The notes under the pieces were generated by a model that was not told where the DNA came from, made no database searches, and saw nothing but the letters and a program-made list of their open reading frames with translations. A program made the position numbers and the translations under genes. 64,000 nucleotides of DNA, from assembly GCA_051208045.1 (NCBI GenBank), contig JBPJFY010000001.1, positions 434,001 to 498,000 on the forward strand, given 5' to 3'. Positions within the stretch are counted from its first letter, which is position 1; each line of letters opens with the position of its first letter. Shown one piece after another: positions 52,548 to 61,813 of the stretch. Source of the stretch: LZORAL124-50-18 sp051208045 (GTDB lineage Bacteria > Pseudomonadota > Gammaproteobacteria > Pseudomonadales > Oleiphilaceae).

Positions 52548-52582
52548 CGAGCACGCTTTATGTCGCCATCAAAGCGTGCTCG
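52548..52582. terminator. Strong hairpin between alkB and the convergent small gene
   Basis: A perfect 12-pair stem, CGAGCACGCTTT/AAAGCGTGCTCG, has an 11-base loop. It lies 33 bases past alkB and 10 bases past the leftward small gene. On the leftward strand it is followed by TTTCAATC. It is the best bidirectional terminator candidate in the window. Confidence 0.65.
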
Positions 52583-52592
52583 CTTACATCAT

Positions 52593-52814
52593 TTAGGGTG
52601 CCCGGGTGAGAATGCCCCCTATGGTGGGGGCTCTTACCGACGCTGCCACGTCACGAGGCACCTGTCCGTTTCCGGAAGCAGCGTTGCTGGAGATATTGTA
52701 CAAGCCAATATCGCGGGCCAGGTGGGCACTCAATTCCAGCTCAGTGATCCGAGCAGGTTGGTTTTTGGTTGAAAACCAGTTTTTGATGGTGGTTAAAAAA
52801 GTACGAATACTCAT
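52593..52814 (-). CDS. 73-residue small protein with DUF1127-like core
   Basis: A short basic protein starting MSIRTFLTTI. The middle ELELSAHLARDIGL resembles the DUF1127 core (…L…LLRDIGL), a small family linked to phosphate/carbon metabolism or RNA binding in other Proteobacteria. The C-terminal part (about 20 residues ending ILTRAP) is unlike that family. The ATG at 52814 has AAGGAAAC seven bases upstream; the frame extends further but without support. It ends just before the strong hairpin. Confidence 0.65.
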   Translation of the reverse strand: MSIRTFLTTIKNWFSTKNQPARITELELSAHLARDIGLYNISSNAASGNGQVPRDVAASVRAPTIGGILTRAP

Positions 52815-52968
52815 GATAGTTTCCTTAAAAAGAGAAACGACCACGAATCTGCTCAACGCTGAGAGTGCAATGAATCTGAATTAATAATGAAAAAAACAGT
52901 CACGTATCACCGCGGGCAGACCCGCAGTTACGTTTCATTGTGTTAAAGATAAATTAACTCAGTGACGT

Positions 52969-53064
52969 TTAGCAGGTAGCTAAAGGCATGCCAAATCCAC
53001 CACCGTACAAGCCGGTGACCAGGAACGGCAAAATGCCCCGAAGGGAAGTCATTTTGTTATTCAT
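52969..53064 (-). CDS. 31-residue hydrophobic peptide
   Basis: A tiny leftward frame starting MNNKMTSLRG and ending GMPLATC. It is basic at the N-terminus and then glycine-rich and hydrophobic (ILPFLVTGLYGGGFG), so it could be a short membrane peptide or precursor. A GGAG motif lies nine bases before the ATG. It sits 155 bases upstream of the DUF1127-like gene on the same strand and may share a transcript. Evidence is a plausible ribosome site and composition only. Confidence 0.35.
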   Translation of the reverse strand: MNNKMTSLRGILPFLVTGLYGGGFGMPLATC

Positions 53065-53199
53065 CAGCGGCTGCTCCGTAATGAGTTTGGTGAAAAAATA
53101 CCCGCAGTACTTATCAGGAAGATAAGTAGTTATAAGGATAATCGATTTCGTTATATATGCAACCCTAAATGCAAAAAAATGTGAATTAAATTACCGGAT

Positions 53200-54936
53200 T
53201 TAGGCGCTGTGCTTAAAACTCTCCACCTGTGCCTTGAGTTGTACCACCAACGCACTGAGCTCTTCACTGGAGTGGTGGGTGTTTTCCGCCGCTTTGGAAA
53301 CGTCGTTGGTGAGCTGACTGATGCTGACCAGGCTTTGGTCGATGCTGTCAGCGGCGGAGGTTTGTTCCGAGGTTGCCTGCGAAACGTGCTCGCTGGTTTC
53401 ATGAATGGCGTCAACGGAGTGCTGAATCGAGTCAATGGCACTGTTGGTCTGGCCGGATCGTTCGATGGTTTCTTCCGCTTTGTGACTGCTGCTCTCGATT
53501 TGGCTGACGGCTTCCTGAGCATTTGCCTGCAGTTTGTCGATCATGGTTTCGATCTCTGTCGTGGAGTCGCCGGTGCGTTGAGCCAGTGTGCGCACTTCGT
53601 CCGCTACGACGGCAAAGCCCCGACCCTGTTCTCCGGCCCGGGCTGCTTCGATGGCCGCATTCAATGCCAACAGGTTGGTTTGTTCGGCGATGCCCCGGAT
53701 CACATCCAGTACGCCGCCAATGTTTTTCGTGTCTTGCGCCAGTGACTCGATGACGGATTTACTGGACAGAATCTGATCATTCAGTTTCTCAATGGCATTC
53801 TGGGTCAGGCCAACCGAGTTTTTGGCATCCAGGCAGGCATTTCGGGCCTGTTGTGCTCTTTGTACGGCATCCTCCGTGCTGTCGTTAATGCCTTTGACCG
53901 TCACGGCCATTTCTGTAGAGGCGGCTGCCACCATATCGGTCTGCTCCCGCAACTGCTCTGCATTATGGCTGGTAATGTTACTGATTTGCGCTGACTCTTC
54001 CGCAGATTGTGAGAGAGAGCGGGTCGCTTCAGCGACATTGCGAATAATGCTGTCGAACTTATTGAGCATGGCATTGAAGGCTGTACTGATCGCGCCCAGC
54101 TCGTCTTTACCGCGATACTTGATTTGTCGAGTGAGATCATTGTCTTTTTCGATGGAGGCGATCACTTTCTGGAGCCGGAGAATCGGCACGGTGATGGAGC
54201 GGGCCACGACAAATCCGACGGCCAGGGTGATCAGGCAGGACGCGGCCATGATTGTATAGACCTGACTGGGCAGACTGGCTCCTTGCTGAGCGACTTCTTC
54301 ACTCGCCTGCGTCAGGGCGGCTGCGGCTTCGCCCACTTTGAGACTCGCTGCACTCACGCCTTCCCCGGCTTTCTGGGCGGTTTCTGCGGTTTGCTCCAGC
54401 AACGCCTGAAACATGGAACTCATGGAGTTGCTCACGGAGCTGGCTTGATTGACCTTGGCCGCAATGCGTTTACTGCTTTCTTCATTTCTTGTGCGTTCAA
54501 TGGCCTGACCAATGATGCTGTTGAACTCATCAATGTAAGAGACCACCACATCCGCCACATCAGCCATTTCTTCATCCACTCTACTGATCACGTCCAGTTG
54601 TTTGCGTAGATTCGCCTCGGCTTCATCGCCGTTTTTCATGGAGTTTTCGTCAGTGGTAATGGCAGATTCGTAGCGCCAGAACAAAAACTGATTATAGGCG
54701 GAATAGGCGTCCTGGGTGACTGTTTGGAAGCTGGCCAGTTCTTTCTGTTTCTCGATGAGTTTGGCTTGCTGTTGGATGGCTTCCTGCTGGTTGGTGAGGA
54801 AGGTGGCCTGGCCTTCAATTTTTAGTGTCATGCTATTGATATCTTTCAACAGGTACATCAGGGAACCCACGAGAATCAGAATGAAGCAGGAACACAGCAG
54901 AATGGCACGCTGTAAAATGGTGAGCTGAGAAAACAT
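53200..54936 (-). CDS. Methyl-accepting chemotaxis protein
   Basis: A 578-residue chemoreceptor. A first membrane helix (about 11-29) is followed by a mostly helical periplasmic domain (about 30-230) and a second helix (about 232-252). HAMP comes next, then the signalling domain with the hairpin tip IRGIAEQTNLLALNAAIEAA and EVRTLAQRT. The C-terminus has no CheR/CheB pentapeptide. The ligand domain resembles a four-helix bundle and is unassigned. No other chemotaxis genes are near. Confidence 0.95.
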   Translation of the reverse strand: MFSQLTILQRAILLCSCFILILVGSLMYLLKDINSMTLKIEGQATFLTNQQEAIQQQAKLIEKQKELASFQTVTQDAYSAYNQFLFWRYESAITTDENSMKNGDEAEANLRKQLDVISRVDEEMADVADVVVSYIDEFNSIIGQAIERTRNEESSKRIAAKVNQASSVSNSMSSMFQALLEQTAETAQKAGEGVSAASLKVGEAAAALTQASEEVAQQGASLPSQVYTIMAASCLITLAVGFVVARSITVPILRLQKVIASIEKDNDLTRQIKYRGKDELGAISTAFNAMLNKFDSIIRNVAEATRSLSQSAEESAQISNITSHNAEQLREQTDMVAAASTEMAVTVKGINDSTEDAVQRAQQARNACLDAKNSVGLTQNAIEKLNDQILSSKSVIESLAQDTKNIGGVLDVIRGIAEQTNLLALNAAIEAARAGEQGRGFAVVADEVRTLAQRTGDSTTEIETMIDKLQANAQEAVSQIESSSHKAEETIERSGQTNSAIDSIQHSVDAIHETSEHVSQATSEQTSAADSIDQSLVSISQLTNDVSKAAENTHHSSEELSALVVQLKAQVESFKHSA

Positions 54937-55053
54937 ACGCCGACCCTTAGTTATGACGGTTTGTGCATGCGGTCCGTCGCAATGGTGAAATAATTAACAA
55001 GGAACATACTTTAATATATAGGCTATTTTTCCGATTTTTGAATGAAAAACATG

Positions 55054-55071
55054 CTATCTCTGCCGAGATAG
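55054..55071. other. Hairpin in the leader of the IadA-like gene
   Basis: A perfect seven-pair stem, CTATCTC/GAGATAG, has the loop TGCC and lies 19 bases before the start codon. On the opposite strand it is followed by CATGTTTTTC, so it could also stop antisense transcription. Confidence 0.4.
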
Positions 55072-55090
55072 TGGTGAAGGCAGGTGAGGG

Positions 55091-56260
55091 ATGATTCTGA
55101 TTGAGGCGGGAGAGGTATATGCACCAGAGCCCCTGGGGCAGCAGACCATTCTTGTGGGCGGGCAGCAAATTCTGGCCATGGTACCCCCTGCGGAACTACA
55201 GCCTGGCGGATTGCCGGTGACCCGCATCCCGGCAGAAGGAAAGCTGGTGATTCCCGGCTTGGTGGATGCCTTGGTGCATTTTACTGGCGGAGGGGGTGAA
55301 GGTGGATTTGCAACCCGGACACCGGAGATGCCGTTATCCTCGGCTATCCTGGGCGGCACCACCACGATGGTGGGCGCATTGGGTACGGATGCCATCACTC
55401 GCAGTCTCGCCGATTTGTTGGCCAAGGCGCGTGGGCTCGAAGAAGAGGGCATTTCCTGTTACTGCTATACCGGCGCGTATCAGGTGCCTGTGAAAACGTT
55501 ACTGGACGGGATTCAAGAGGATCTCATTCTCATTGACAAGTTTGTTGGCGTAGGAGAGGTGGCGATTTCGGATCACCGCTCAAGTCAGCCGACGACTCAG
55601 GAGTTGGCGCGCATCGGTGCTCAGGCGCGGGTGGGCGGGATGCTGTCCGGGAAAGCCGGTATTGTGCTGGTCCATGTCGGAGACGAACCGGGCATGCTCA
55701 CGCCCCTCCACGATGTGGCCAACCTGACGGATGTGCCGCTATCGCAGTATTACCCGACGCACGTTAATCGGCATGCCGCATTACTGGAAGCAGCGATACC
55801 GTATACGCAGGCCGGTGGCACGGTGGATTTGACCACCAGTACCACGCCGGAATTGCTGGCGATGGGGGAAGTTGCTGCACCGGCCGCCCTGAAACAGTTG
55901 TTGGACCGGGGCGTTGATCCTGCAAGCATTACTTTCAGCTCGGACGGGAACGCGAGCTTACCCTGCTTCGATGCCTCAGGGTCACTTGTGGGGTTGACCA
56001 TAGGTGCCCCACAATCCTTGTTTGCAGCGGTGCGTGACGCCGTTTTGGTTCACGGGGTGGGGATTACCCCGGCGGTGAGTGCCGCGACGCGCAATCCGGC
56101 GTCGGTGCTTAAACTGTCTGGGAAAGGGAGGGTATCTGTAGGCGCGGATGCAGACCTGTTGATCGTTGACCCGAAGACCTGGCAGATTGAAACGGTGATT
56201 GCCCGGGGCACACTCTTGATGCACCACGGGCAATTGTTGCGAAAGGGCCGGTTTGAGTGA
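55091..56260 (+). CDS. IadA-like amidohydrolase with altered metal site
   Basis: A 389-residue protein, clearly homologous to isoaspartyl dipeptidase IadA along its full length (GGGGEGGFATRTPE, ISDHRSSQPT, THVNRHAALLEAA, SSDGNAS). IadA cleaves beta-aspartyl dipeptides with a two-metal centre. Here the HxH of strand 1 reads Leu61-Val-His63, so the first His ligand is gone. The position of the carbamylated Lys is Glu156 (VGEVAISDH). The later His and Asp ligands are kept. It may bind one metal or a different pair and act on another substrate. Comparison with E. coli IadA is from memory. Confidence 0.85.
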   Translation: MILIEAGEVYAPEPLGQQTILVGGQQILAMVPPAELQPGGLPVTRIPAEGKLVIPGLVDALVHFTGGGGEGGFATRTPEMPLSSAILGGTTTMVGALGTDAITRSLADLLAKARGLEEEGISCYCYTGAYQVPVKTLLDGIQEDLILIDKFVGVGEVAISDHRSSQPTTQELARIGAQARVGGMLSGKAGIVLVHVGDEPGMLTPLHDVANLTDVPLSQYYPTHVNRHAALLEAAIPYTQAGGTVDLTTSTTPELLAMGEVAAPAALKQLLDRGVDPASITFSSDGNASLPCFDASGSLVGLTIGAPQSLFAAVRDAVLVHGVGITPAVSAATRNPASVLKLSGKGRVSVGADADLLIVDPKTWQIETVIARGTLLMHHGQLLRKGRFE

Positions 56261-56273
56261 ACTTCAAACCGGC
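56247..56273. terminator. Bidirectional hairpin between two convergent genes
   Basis: A perfect ten-pair inverted repeat, GCCGGTTTGA/TCAAACCGGC (56247-56256 and 56264-56273), spans the stop of the IadA-like gene and ends nine bases before the stop of the convergent large gene. T tracts on either side are short. Confidence 0.55.
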
Positions 56274-56282
56274 GAGTGATGA

Positions 56283-59200
56283 TCAATAGTCGATGATGTC
56301 ACCGGTGTATATCGCTTCAAAGGCGGAGGCGGGCACGTCCTCCAGGCTGTGAAGCAATCCGTCGTCCCAGCGGTCATCGTGGGTGCCAGAGAGGAACATA
56401 TCACCCCCGGTATCTGCCACAATCGCCCCGTATTTTTTCAATGCGGTGAGAATCACCTGCAGCGCGGGGTCAAAGCCGGAAATGTCGTACGCCTGTTTGA
56501 GGCGCAGGCGCAATCCCATTGGTGCGAAGGCCCGGTTGTGGCCTGCTTGACCGTCGGAATGACTGGCAGGGCGCACGTAGCCAGACTGGATGCGTTCCAG
56601 CGTAATTCGAAGTGCATGGTGAATGCCCGGCTCAATGCCCTGTTGCGGGTCACCGTAGACCTCCTCGTAGCGTACCAGACCCGGAAGAATCGGTAAGCCG
56701 GCGGCATCTGCGCTGGTGTACCCTTCCGGTCGCTGGGTGTTTTCGTTCAGCGGCCAGACCGCACCGCTGCCAGCGGTCCAATCTCCGTTTGCATCCTGAA
56801 CCACAGCGAAAAGCTCATAGAGGATACAGCTGTCCTGCCGTACAAGCAGCACGTGGTTGTCACCTGTTTGAATGTGAGGCGGAGCCCCGCCCTCGATGGA
56901 AGGGTTATCCGGCACGGGATATTGCTTGATGGTGCTGGATAGTTCGAGCGGGTCGGTTTCTTCCCAGTAGTCGAAGGTGACGTCGACAAAGGGCTGGGTG
57001 TCGGGAATGATGTCGAATGGAATACCGATGTCTATCCCGTTCCAGGTGGTGCCAAAATCCGGGTGGAGCGGGGTACTGGATCCGATGTTGGCGATGTAAT
57101 CGGCGGATCGGGGGTGTACCGGTAAATCATCAATGGGCGTGTTCCAGTGATTATCCGCAGGGAAAAGGCTGCAACCACCAATGACCGGGCCGGTGCCAGG
57201 TTGGGGAGCGGTCGGCGTGCGGAAACTCGCGACCGGTGATTGGATTTCCTCCGCCTGGCTTTGATTCACCGCCTGGTAATAATACAAGGTGTCCGGAAGC
57301 AGATTATTCAACCACAGGCCGTGCTCTGTAGCGAGGTCCGCGCGACTCTCCGTTTCGGTCAATAGCGTAGCAGTCAGTCCGTAGCGCACCTGACTGGTTG
57401 CGGGGAGATTGGTTTGCCAACGGATCTGGGCGGTGGTTTGTGACAGGTTTTCAACAGACAAGGCCGATTGACGCAATTGTGCGTCGCTGGTGCCGCTTAA
57501 GGTAAACGTGTCTTTTGGATTGTCTGCATAGCCCAGGCTGTGCATCTCACCCGACACTCCCGCGTCATTGACGGTGACCTTCAGGTAGGTGGTCATTTTG
57601 TCAGCGAAGCCTGGCGCGCCATAGGGCACCAGATCGGCGGCACTGTAGGCGGTAAACCAGTCGCCTTCAACGCTGTCGGTGAGTGCACCGCCGGATCCGG
57701 TGGTGATGTACACGGTGCCGTTTGAGTCAATGCTGTTCCCGCGCAGCGCATGGGTACGCTCGTAGGCATGGTTGTGACCGTTGAAGAAAATATCGACGTT
57801 ATAGCTCTCCAGGAGTGCTCTGATCTGTTCATGCCCCTGTGTCGCCGGGTGGTTTTGCACACTGGTAATGAGTGGCGCGTGGGCAAATACGAAGATGTGT
57901 CGCGCGTTTTCTTCGGTGGCTTTTTTCAGTTCTGCCCGCAGCCAGTCAAATTGCTCCACACTGTAGCACCGGTTGTTCCGCTCGGGGTTATCATACTGTT
58001 CGGGTGCAGCGCAATAGCTTTCGCAGTTGTCGTAGCCCGGGTGTCCGTTGCAGGAGAGCATGCCAAAATAGTCATTGTTCTGTCTCAGTACGATAAAGTA
58101 CACGCCCTGGTAGGTGAACGAGTAATAGAAGTCGTTGGGATAAGAGGACTGTGATTGCTCCAGATTGCAGATCGTTGTTGCCTCATAGGGGTGGTTAATA
58201 AAGTCTGCCGGCGTTTGCGGTGCCAGAAACTCGCAGATGCCTTCGCCGCAGGGATCGGGGTACCAGTTGGAGCCCCAGTTATCATCGTGATTGCCCAATG
58301 CAAAGTAGAATGAGCTGTTCAGACCGTCCATGGGTGGTCGAAGTTTCAGTGGTGCAAGAATGTCCGCCATGTTGCCGTTGGGCACGCCGGGGCCGCAGGC
58401 AGCGTCGGGGCGAATCAGGGCAGGATCGGTGGCAAAGCATACCGTTTGGTTCCCGGACCAATAGCCGTCAATGAGGTCACCGGTGGACATATAAAACGCC
58501 GCCTGACCTTCTTCGCTTGCGATCTTCTGGACCAGCCGATTTACGCGGTCGTTACGCTCGCAGCCTCCGCCATTAAAATCACCGAACACAATGAAGCTGA
58601 AGTCCTCCCCGGTGGGGGGTTGTGCTGGCGGTGTGTGTATGACCAGCTCGTCCGACCGGGCGGATTGATTGCCGGCGGCATCCAGCGCGGTGATCTGATA
58701 GACATACGTCGTGTCTGGCAGTGCGGTGCTGTCTGTGAAAAACGTACTGCTGGTCGTGGTGAGCGCCACGTCATCCCGGTAAATGCGATAGGCGGTTACG
58801 CCGACGTTATCAGTGGCCGCTGCCCAGGAAAGTTGTACCTGGTGTGGCAGCACCTGTGTCGTGGTCACGCTGTGCGGCGTTTGTGGCGCTTCGGTATCCT
58901 GAAATACGGGAACGGTGAGGGCCAGCGGTGCTGAAAACGCCGACTGATTCCCGGCAGCATCCAGGGCCGATACTTCATAGATATAGGTTTCGCCCGGAAA
59001 AACATCGCCGTCAACGAGGCTGGGCGCATTGGTGGTTGAACTCAGTGCGCCGTTTCGGCGAATGTCATATCGAGTGACCTGAACATTGTCTTCTGACGGT
59101 TTCCATTGCAATTGAATAACGTCATTTTCGAGTGTGGCAGTGAGTCCACCTGGTACTGTCGGTGCTTCTGTATCTACAAAAGGCTGGCCAAACACAATGA

Positions 59201-61535
59201 AGTCCACTTGCTCCGTGGTGTGGTTGCGCTCACTGTCTTTTAGCTGGTCCTCGTCGATCGCGAGATGAATCGTCTGGTTTGCGCTGGATGAAGCGGGGTC
59301 GGTAAGCAGCACGGCCCAGCCTCCGTTACCGCCGTCCATGGCGGCCTGCGTGGCGACGGCAACTGAGGCATTGTCAACGGTGTGCGAGTAGTGGTCGCCG
59401 CCTTGTGGCACGCCATCAATGATGTCTGCCCCGCGGGCCGCGTGAAACAACCAGCCGGCAATCTGGCCGGTTCCCGCTTCGATAACAACATATCCCACGG
59501 ATTCTGGTGCGCGCTCTGTATCGGGGTCTTCCGCGATCTGCTTGCCTGCAAACAGGTGGGTACTGTCCGGGGGGGAGCTGCGCGAGGCACCCCGGCTCCA
59601 GAAAGTGGAGAAACGAGGATCGTGGGCGGTCATGACTTGACCCAGCACCACGGGCTGCTGGTAGGGCTGCGCGTAACTTCGGGCTTCACCTTGCCAGCGT
59701 CCGGCGCGATCCGTTGTGGTGGTTTCAAACATCACGGCTTCCATGCGAATGCCGTGTTCTGCTTCTGTGTAGACGCCAGCTTCGACCACCAAATAGTGAA
59801 CATCGGTCGGGGAAACCGGATCGGAAGACAGGTCAGCACGCTGCAGCATCAGCTCGAAACTGTTGCCCTGGGCGTTGCGAATTCGGGTGACGAGCGGCGG
59901 AGCGTTGTCGCCATACAGGGGGGTGGTGACCACCACGGGCGCAGAGTAATGTTGGCTCAGTGTAACGGGTGTCCAGTCGGTGTTGCTTACCCCTCGGGCA
60001 ATCCCGACCTGAAGTTTGGGGCCGGTGGTGACTCCGCCGCACTGGGCTTCCGGACAGGGGTTGCCGAGCTTACCCCAGAGATAGTCGGTGAGAGACTGGC
60101 CAGACTGACACCACGCAGGCACCTGCTCACCCGTCCTCTCCAGCTCGGTCAGGGCAGAGGGATCGCAGAGCGCGGATTGGATCTCGGCCTCATGGGGCCA
60201 AGGCCAAAGACTGTTTTCTGTTAACTGGCCATTCCTGTACTGATGCGTTACCGTCGCTCCCCGGTGCCCGCCATCTGAGGCAGTGCCATAAGCGCTGGAG
60301 TTTTCTTCGATACGCAGGATGAATTTGAGGCGTGGATCTTCGGTGAGGTCGTTTTCACCGGGGGATGCATAGTAGTAATTGCCGGCGGTGTTGTTGAACA
60401 CGGTATTGTAGTCGTACTGTAGATTTCCTGAGATGCCTCGGCCCCCGTTTTGAACGAGCAGGCTGTTCATCAGGCTGGCTTCCCCGACGTTGGCGTAAGG
60501 ATTGAACCAGGTCGCATTGCCGGTGTTCGCCCCGAGTGTCAAATGCGTCATCGCGACGTTGGCACTCTGTTTGTTGGATGCGATGCCGGTGCCATTGCCC
60601 CATGAAATCAAGTGCTCGATCTGATTGCCCGTCAGCGGAGTACCGGCTTCAATCAAAAAACCGATGCCGGGATTATTCAAGGCAATCAAGCCTTGAAATC
60701 GATTGTTCATGGACGCGGCAAACGGCGTCGTGACGTTGTCTGCGTAGCCGGAGACGTAGAATGCGGCTTTGTTGGTCGCTGCACTATCCAGTGTAATGAT
60801 GTTTTCGAATTGGCCATCGGTCACCTGATGTACATGCAGTGCCGGCTTGTAGTAATGGTTGCCGCCTCCGCCATCGTGGCGGAGCAGGGCGCGACGCACT
60901 GTCGGGGTGTGACTCTGGTAAATTTGCAGAATACTCGCGCCCTGGCCAAATCCCCAGATGTCTTCCAGCAGAAGGTTGCGGGTGTGGCGCACCTCCCATG
61001 CGGCGTTATACTGGGACTGCTTGACTGTGCCACGTACACTTACCCGAGAGAGTTGTATGCCTTCGGCAAGCTGCTCTGAACTTGTGCCCCGTATACTGAT
61101 GCAGGGTGATTCCCCACAATTGCTGACAGAGAAGCCATCCAGTGAAACGTACGAGTGGCCGGCAATGGTGATCCCTGTCTGGCCTTGGCCGTCAATCTGA
61201 ACCTGTGTTGTCTCTGCGGCGGCGAGCCGGATGGGGGCACTTTCCACACCACTGGCAGTCAATGCAAATGGGCCATAGGTGCCGGGGAATACGCGTACCT
61301 CGTCGCCGGGTTGCGCAAGATTCAGTGCCTCCTGTATCTCAGCAAATTCCTGGTCAGCCGGTGCTACACAATGAATGGTGGGGCTTTCACAGGTATCCGA
61401 CTGCGTATCCGCGTTTGACACTGTGGACAAAGCAGCAAGCAAGGGTGATAGTACGAAAACGGATGAAAGCGTGAATAAAGGTGCGGAGGGCGGATGCGTC
61501 CCACCCCCGAGTCTAATGTGTGATCGGGTGTTCAT
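56283..61535 (-). CDS. Large secreted mosaic protein: beta-helix, FN3 repeats, metallophosphoesterase
   Basis: A 1750-residue exported protein. A signal sequence covers about 1-43. A right-handed parallel beta-helix (about 60-430) resembles polysaccharide lyase-type or pectinase-type folds (QIDGQGQTGITI). A beta-rich region of uncertain family spans 500-780. Two FN3 domains start DTEAP (about 785 and 878). A calcineurin-like phosphoesterase spans about 975-1300: GDFNGGG, STGDLIDG, GNHDDN, FAHAP, GHNHAYERT. A purple-acid-phosphatase-like beta domain follows (about 1350-1440). A C-terminal domain of about 300 residues (starting CSLFPADNHWN) has no family I recognise. The ATG at 61535 has GAGGGA upstream. 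No clear C-terminal sorting signal. Confidence 0.88.
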   Translation of the reverse strand: MNTRSHIRLGGGTHPPSAPLFTLSSVFVLSPLLAALSTVSNADTQSDTCESPTIHCVAPADQEFAEIQEALNLAQPGDEVRVFPGTYGPFALTASGVESAPIRLAAAETTQVQIDGQGQTGITIAGHSYVSLDGFSVSNCGESPCISIRGTSSEQLAEGIQLSRVSVRGTVKQSQYNAAWEVRHTRNLLLEDIWGFGQGASILQIYQSHTPTVRRALLRHDGGGGNHYYKPALHVHQVTDGQFENIITLDSAATNKAAFYVSGYADNVTTPFAASMNNRFQGLIALNNPGIGFLIEAGTPLTGNQIEHLISWGNGTGIASNKQSANVAMTHLTLGANTGNATWFNPYANVGEASLMNSLLVQNGGRGISGNLQYDYNTVFNNTAGNYYYASPGENDLTEDPRLKFILRIEENSSAYGTASDGGHRGATVTHQYRNGQLTENSLWPWPHEAEIQSALCDPSALTELERTGEQVPAWCQSGQSLTDYLWGKLGNPCPEAQCGGVTTGPKLQVGIARGVSNTDWTPVTLSQHYSAPVVVTTPLYGDNAPPLVTRIRNAQGNSFELMLQRADLSSDPVSPTDVHYLVVEAGVYTEAEHGIRMEAVMFETTTTDRAGRWQGEARSYAQPYQQPVVLGQVMTAHDPRFSTFWSRGASRSSPPDSTHLFAGKQIAEDPDTERAPESVGYVVIEAGTGQIAGWLFHAARGADIIDGVPQGGDHYSHTVDNASVAVATQAAMDGGNGGWAVLLTDPASSSANQTIHLAIDEDQLKDSERNHTTEQVDFIVFGQPFVDTEAPTVPGGLTATLENDVIQLQWKPSEDNVQVTRYDIRRNGALSSTTNAPSLVDGDVFPGETYIYEVSALDAAGNQSAFSAPLALTVPVFQDTEAPQTPHSVTTTQVLPHQVQLSWAAATDNVGVTAYRIYRDDVALTTTSSTFFTDSTALPDTTYVYQITALDAAGNQSARSDELVIHTPPAQPPTGEDFSFIVFGDFNGGGCERNDRVNRLVQKIASEEGQAAFYMSTGDLIDGYWSGNQTVCFATDPALIRPDAACGPGVPNGNMADILAPLKLRPPMDGLNSSFYFALGNHDDNWGSNWYPDPCGEGICEFLAPQTPADFINHPYEATTICNLEQSQSSYPNDFYYSFTYQGVYFIVLRQNNDYFGMLSCNGHPGYDNCESYCAAPEQYDNPERNNRCYSVEQFDWLRAELKKATEENARHIFVFAHAPLITSVQNHPATQGHEQIRALLESYNVDIFFNGHNHAYERTHALRGNSIDSNGTVYITTGSGGALTDSVEGDWFTAYSAADLVPYGAPGFADKMTTYLKVTVNDAGVSGEMHSLGYADNPKDTFTLSGTSDAQLRQSALSVENLSQTTAQIRWQTNLPATSQVRYGLTATLLTETESRADLATEHGLWLNNLLPDTLYYYQAVNQSQAEEIQSPVASFRTPTAPQPGTGPVIGGCSLFPADNHWNTPIDDLPVHPRSADYIANIGSSTPLHPDFGTTWNGIDIGIPFDIIPDTQPFVDVTFDYWEETDPLELSSTIKQYPVPDNPSIEGGAPPHIQTGDNHVLLVRQDSCILYELFAVVQDANGDWTAGSGAVWPLNENTQRPEGYTSADAAGLPILPGLVRYEEVYGDPQQGIEPGIHHALRITLERIQSGYVRPASHSDGQAGHNRAFAPMGLRLRLKQAYDISGFDPALQVILTALKKYGAIVADTGGDMFLSGTHDDRWDDGLLHSLEDVPASAFEAIYTGDIIDY

Positions 61536-61813
61536 AAAATTCCCTCTTAATTGGTGTCTCTTCCTTTCGTCGGAAGATAGCAATCCCGTTTGCCAGACGC
61601 AAAGTATCCAAAGATTAAATCTCTGTCACGGTTACGCCATAGCGTTATTCTCAAGCATTGGCTGCATTTTCTACTTTTGCCACTCGGTTGATTGTTAAAG
61701 TGTCTATTTTTTGATCTGGTTATCTTTTTGTTTGCGGATTCGCTCAACGCTGCGATGGAGGTCTCATTGCGTGCACAGAGGCTGATTCAAAAAAACTGTG
61801 CTACATTGGGGGT

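Noticed and set aside
59382..60224. 280-codon antisense frame inside the large secreted protein
   Set aside because: A shadow of a beta-rich coding sequence; no start signals or family.
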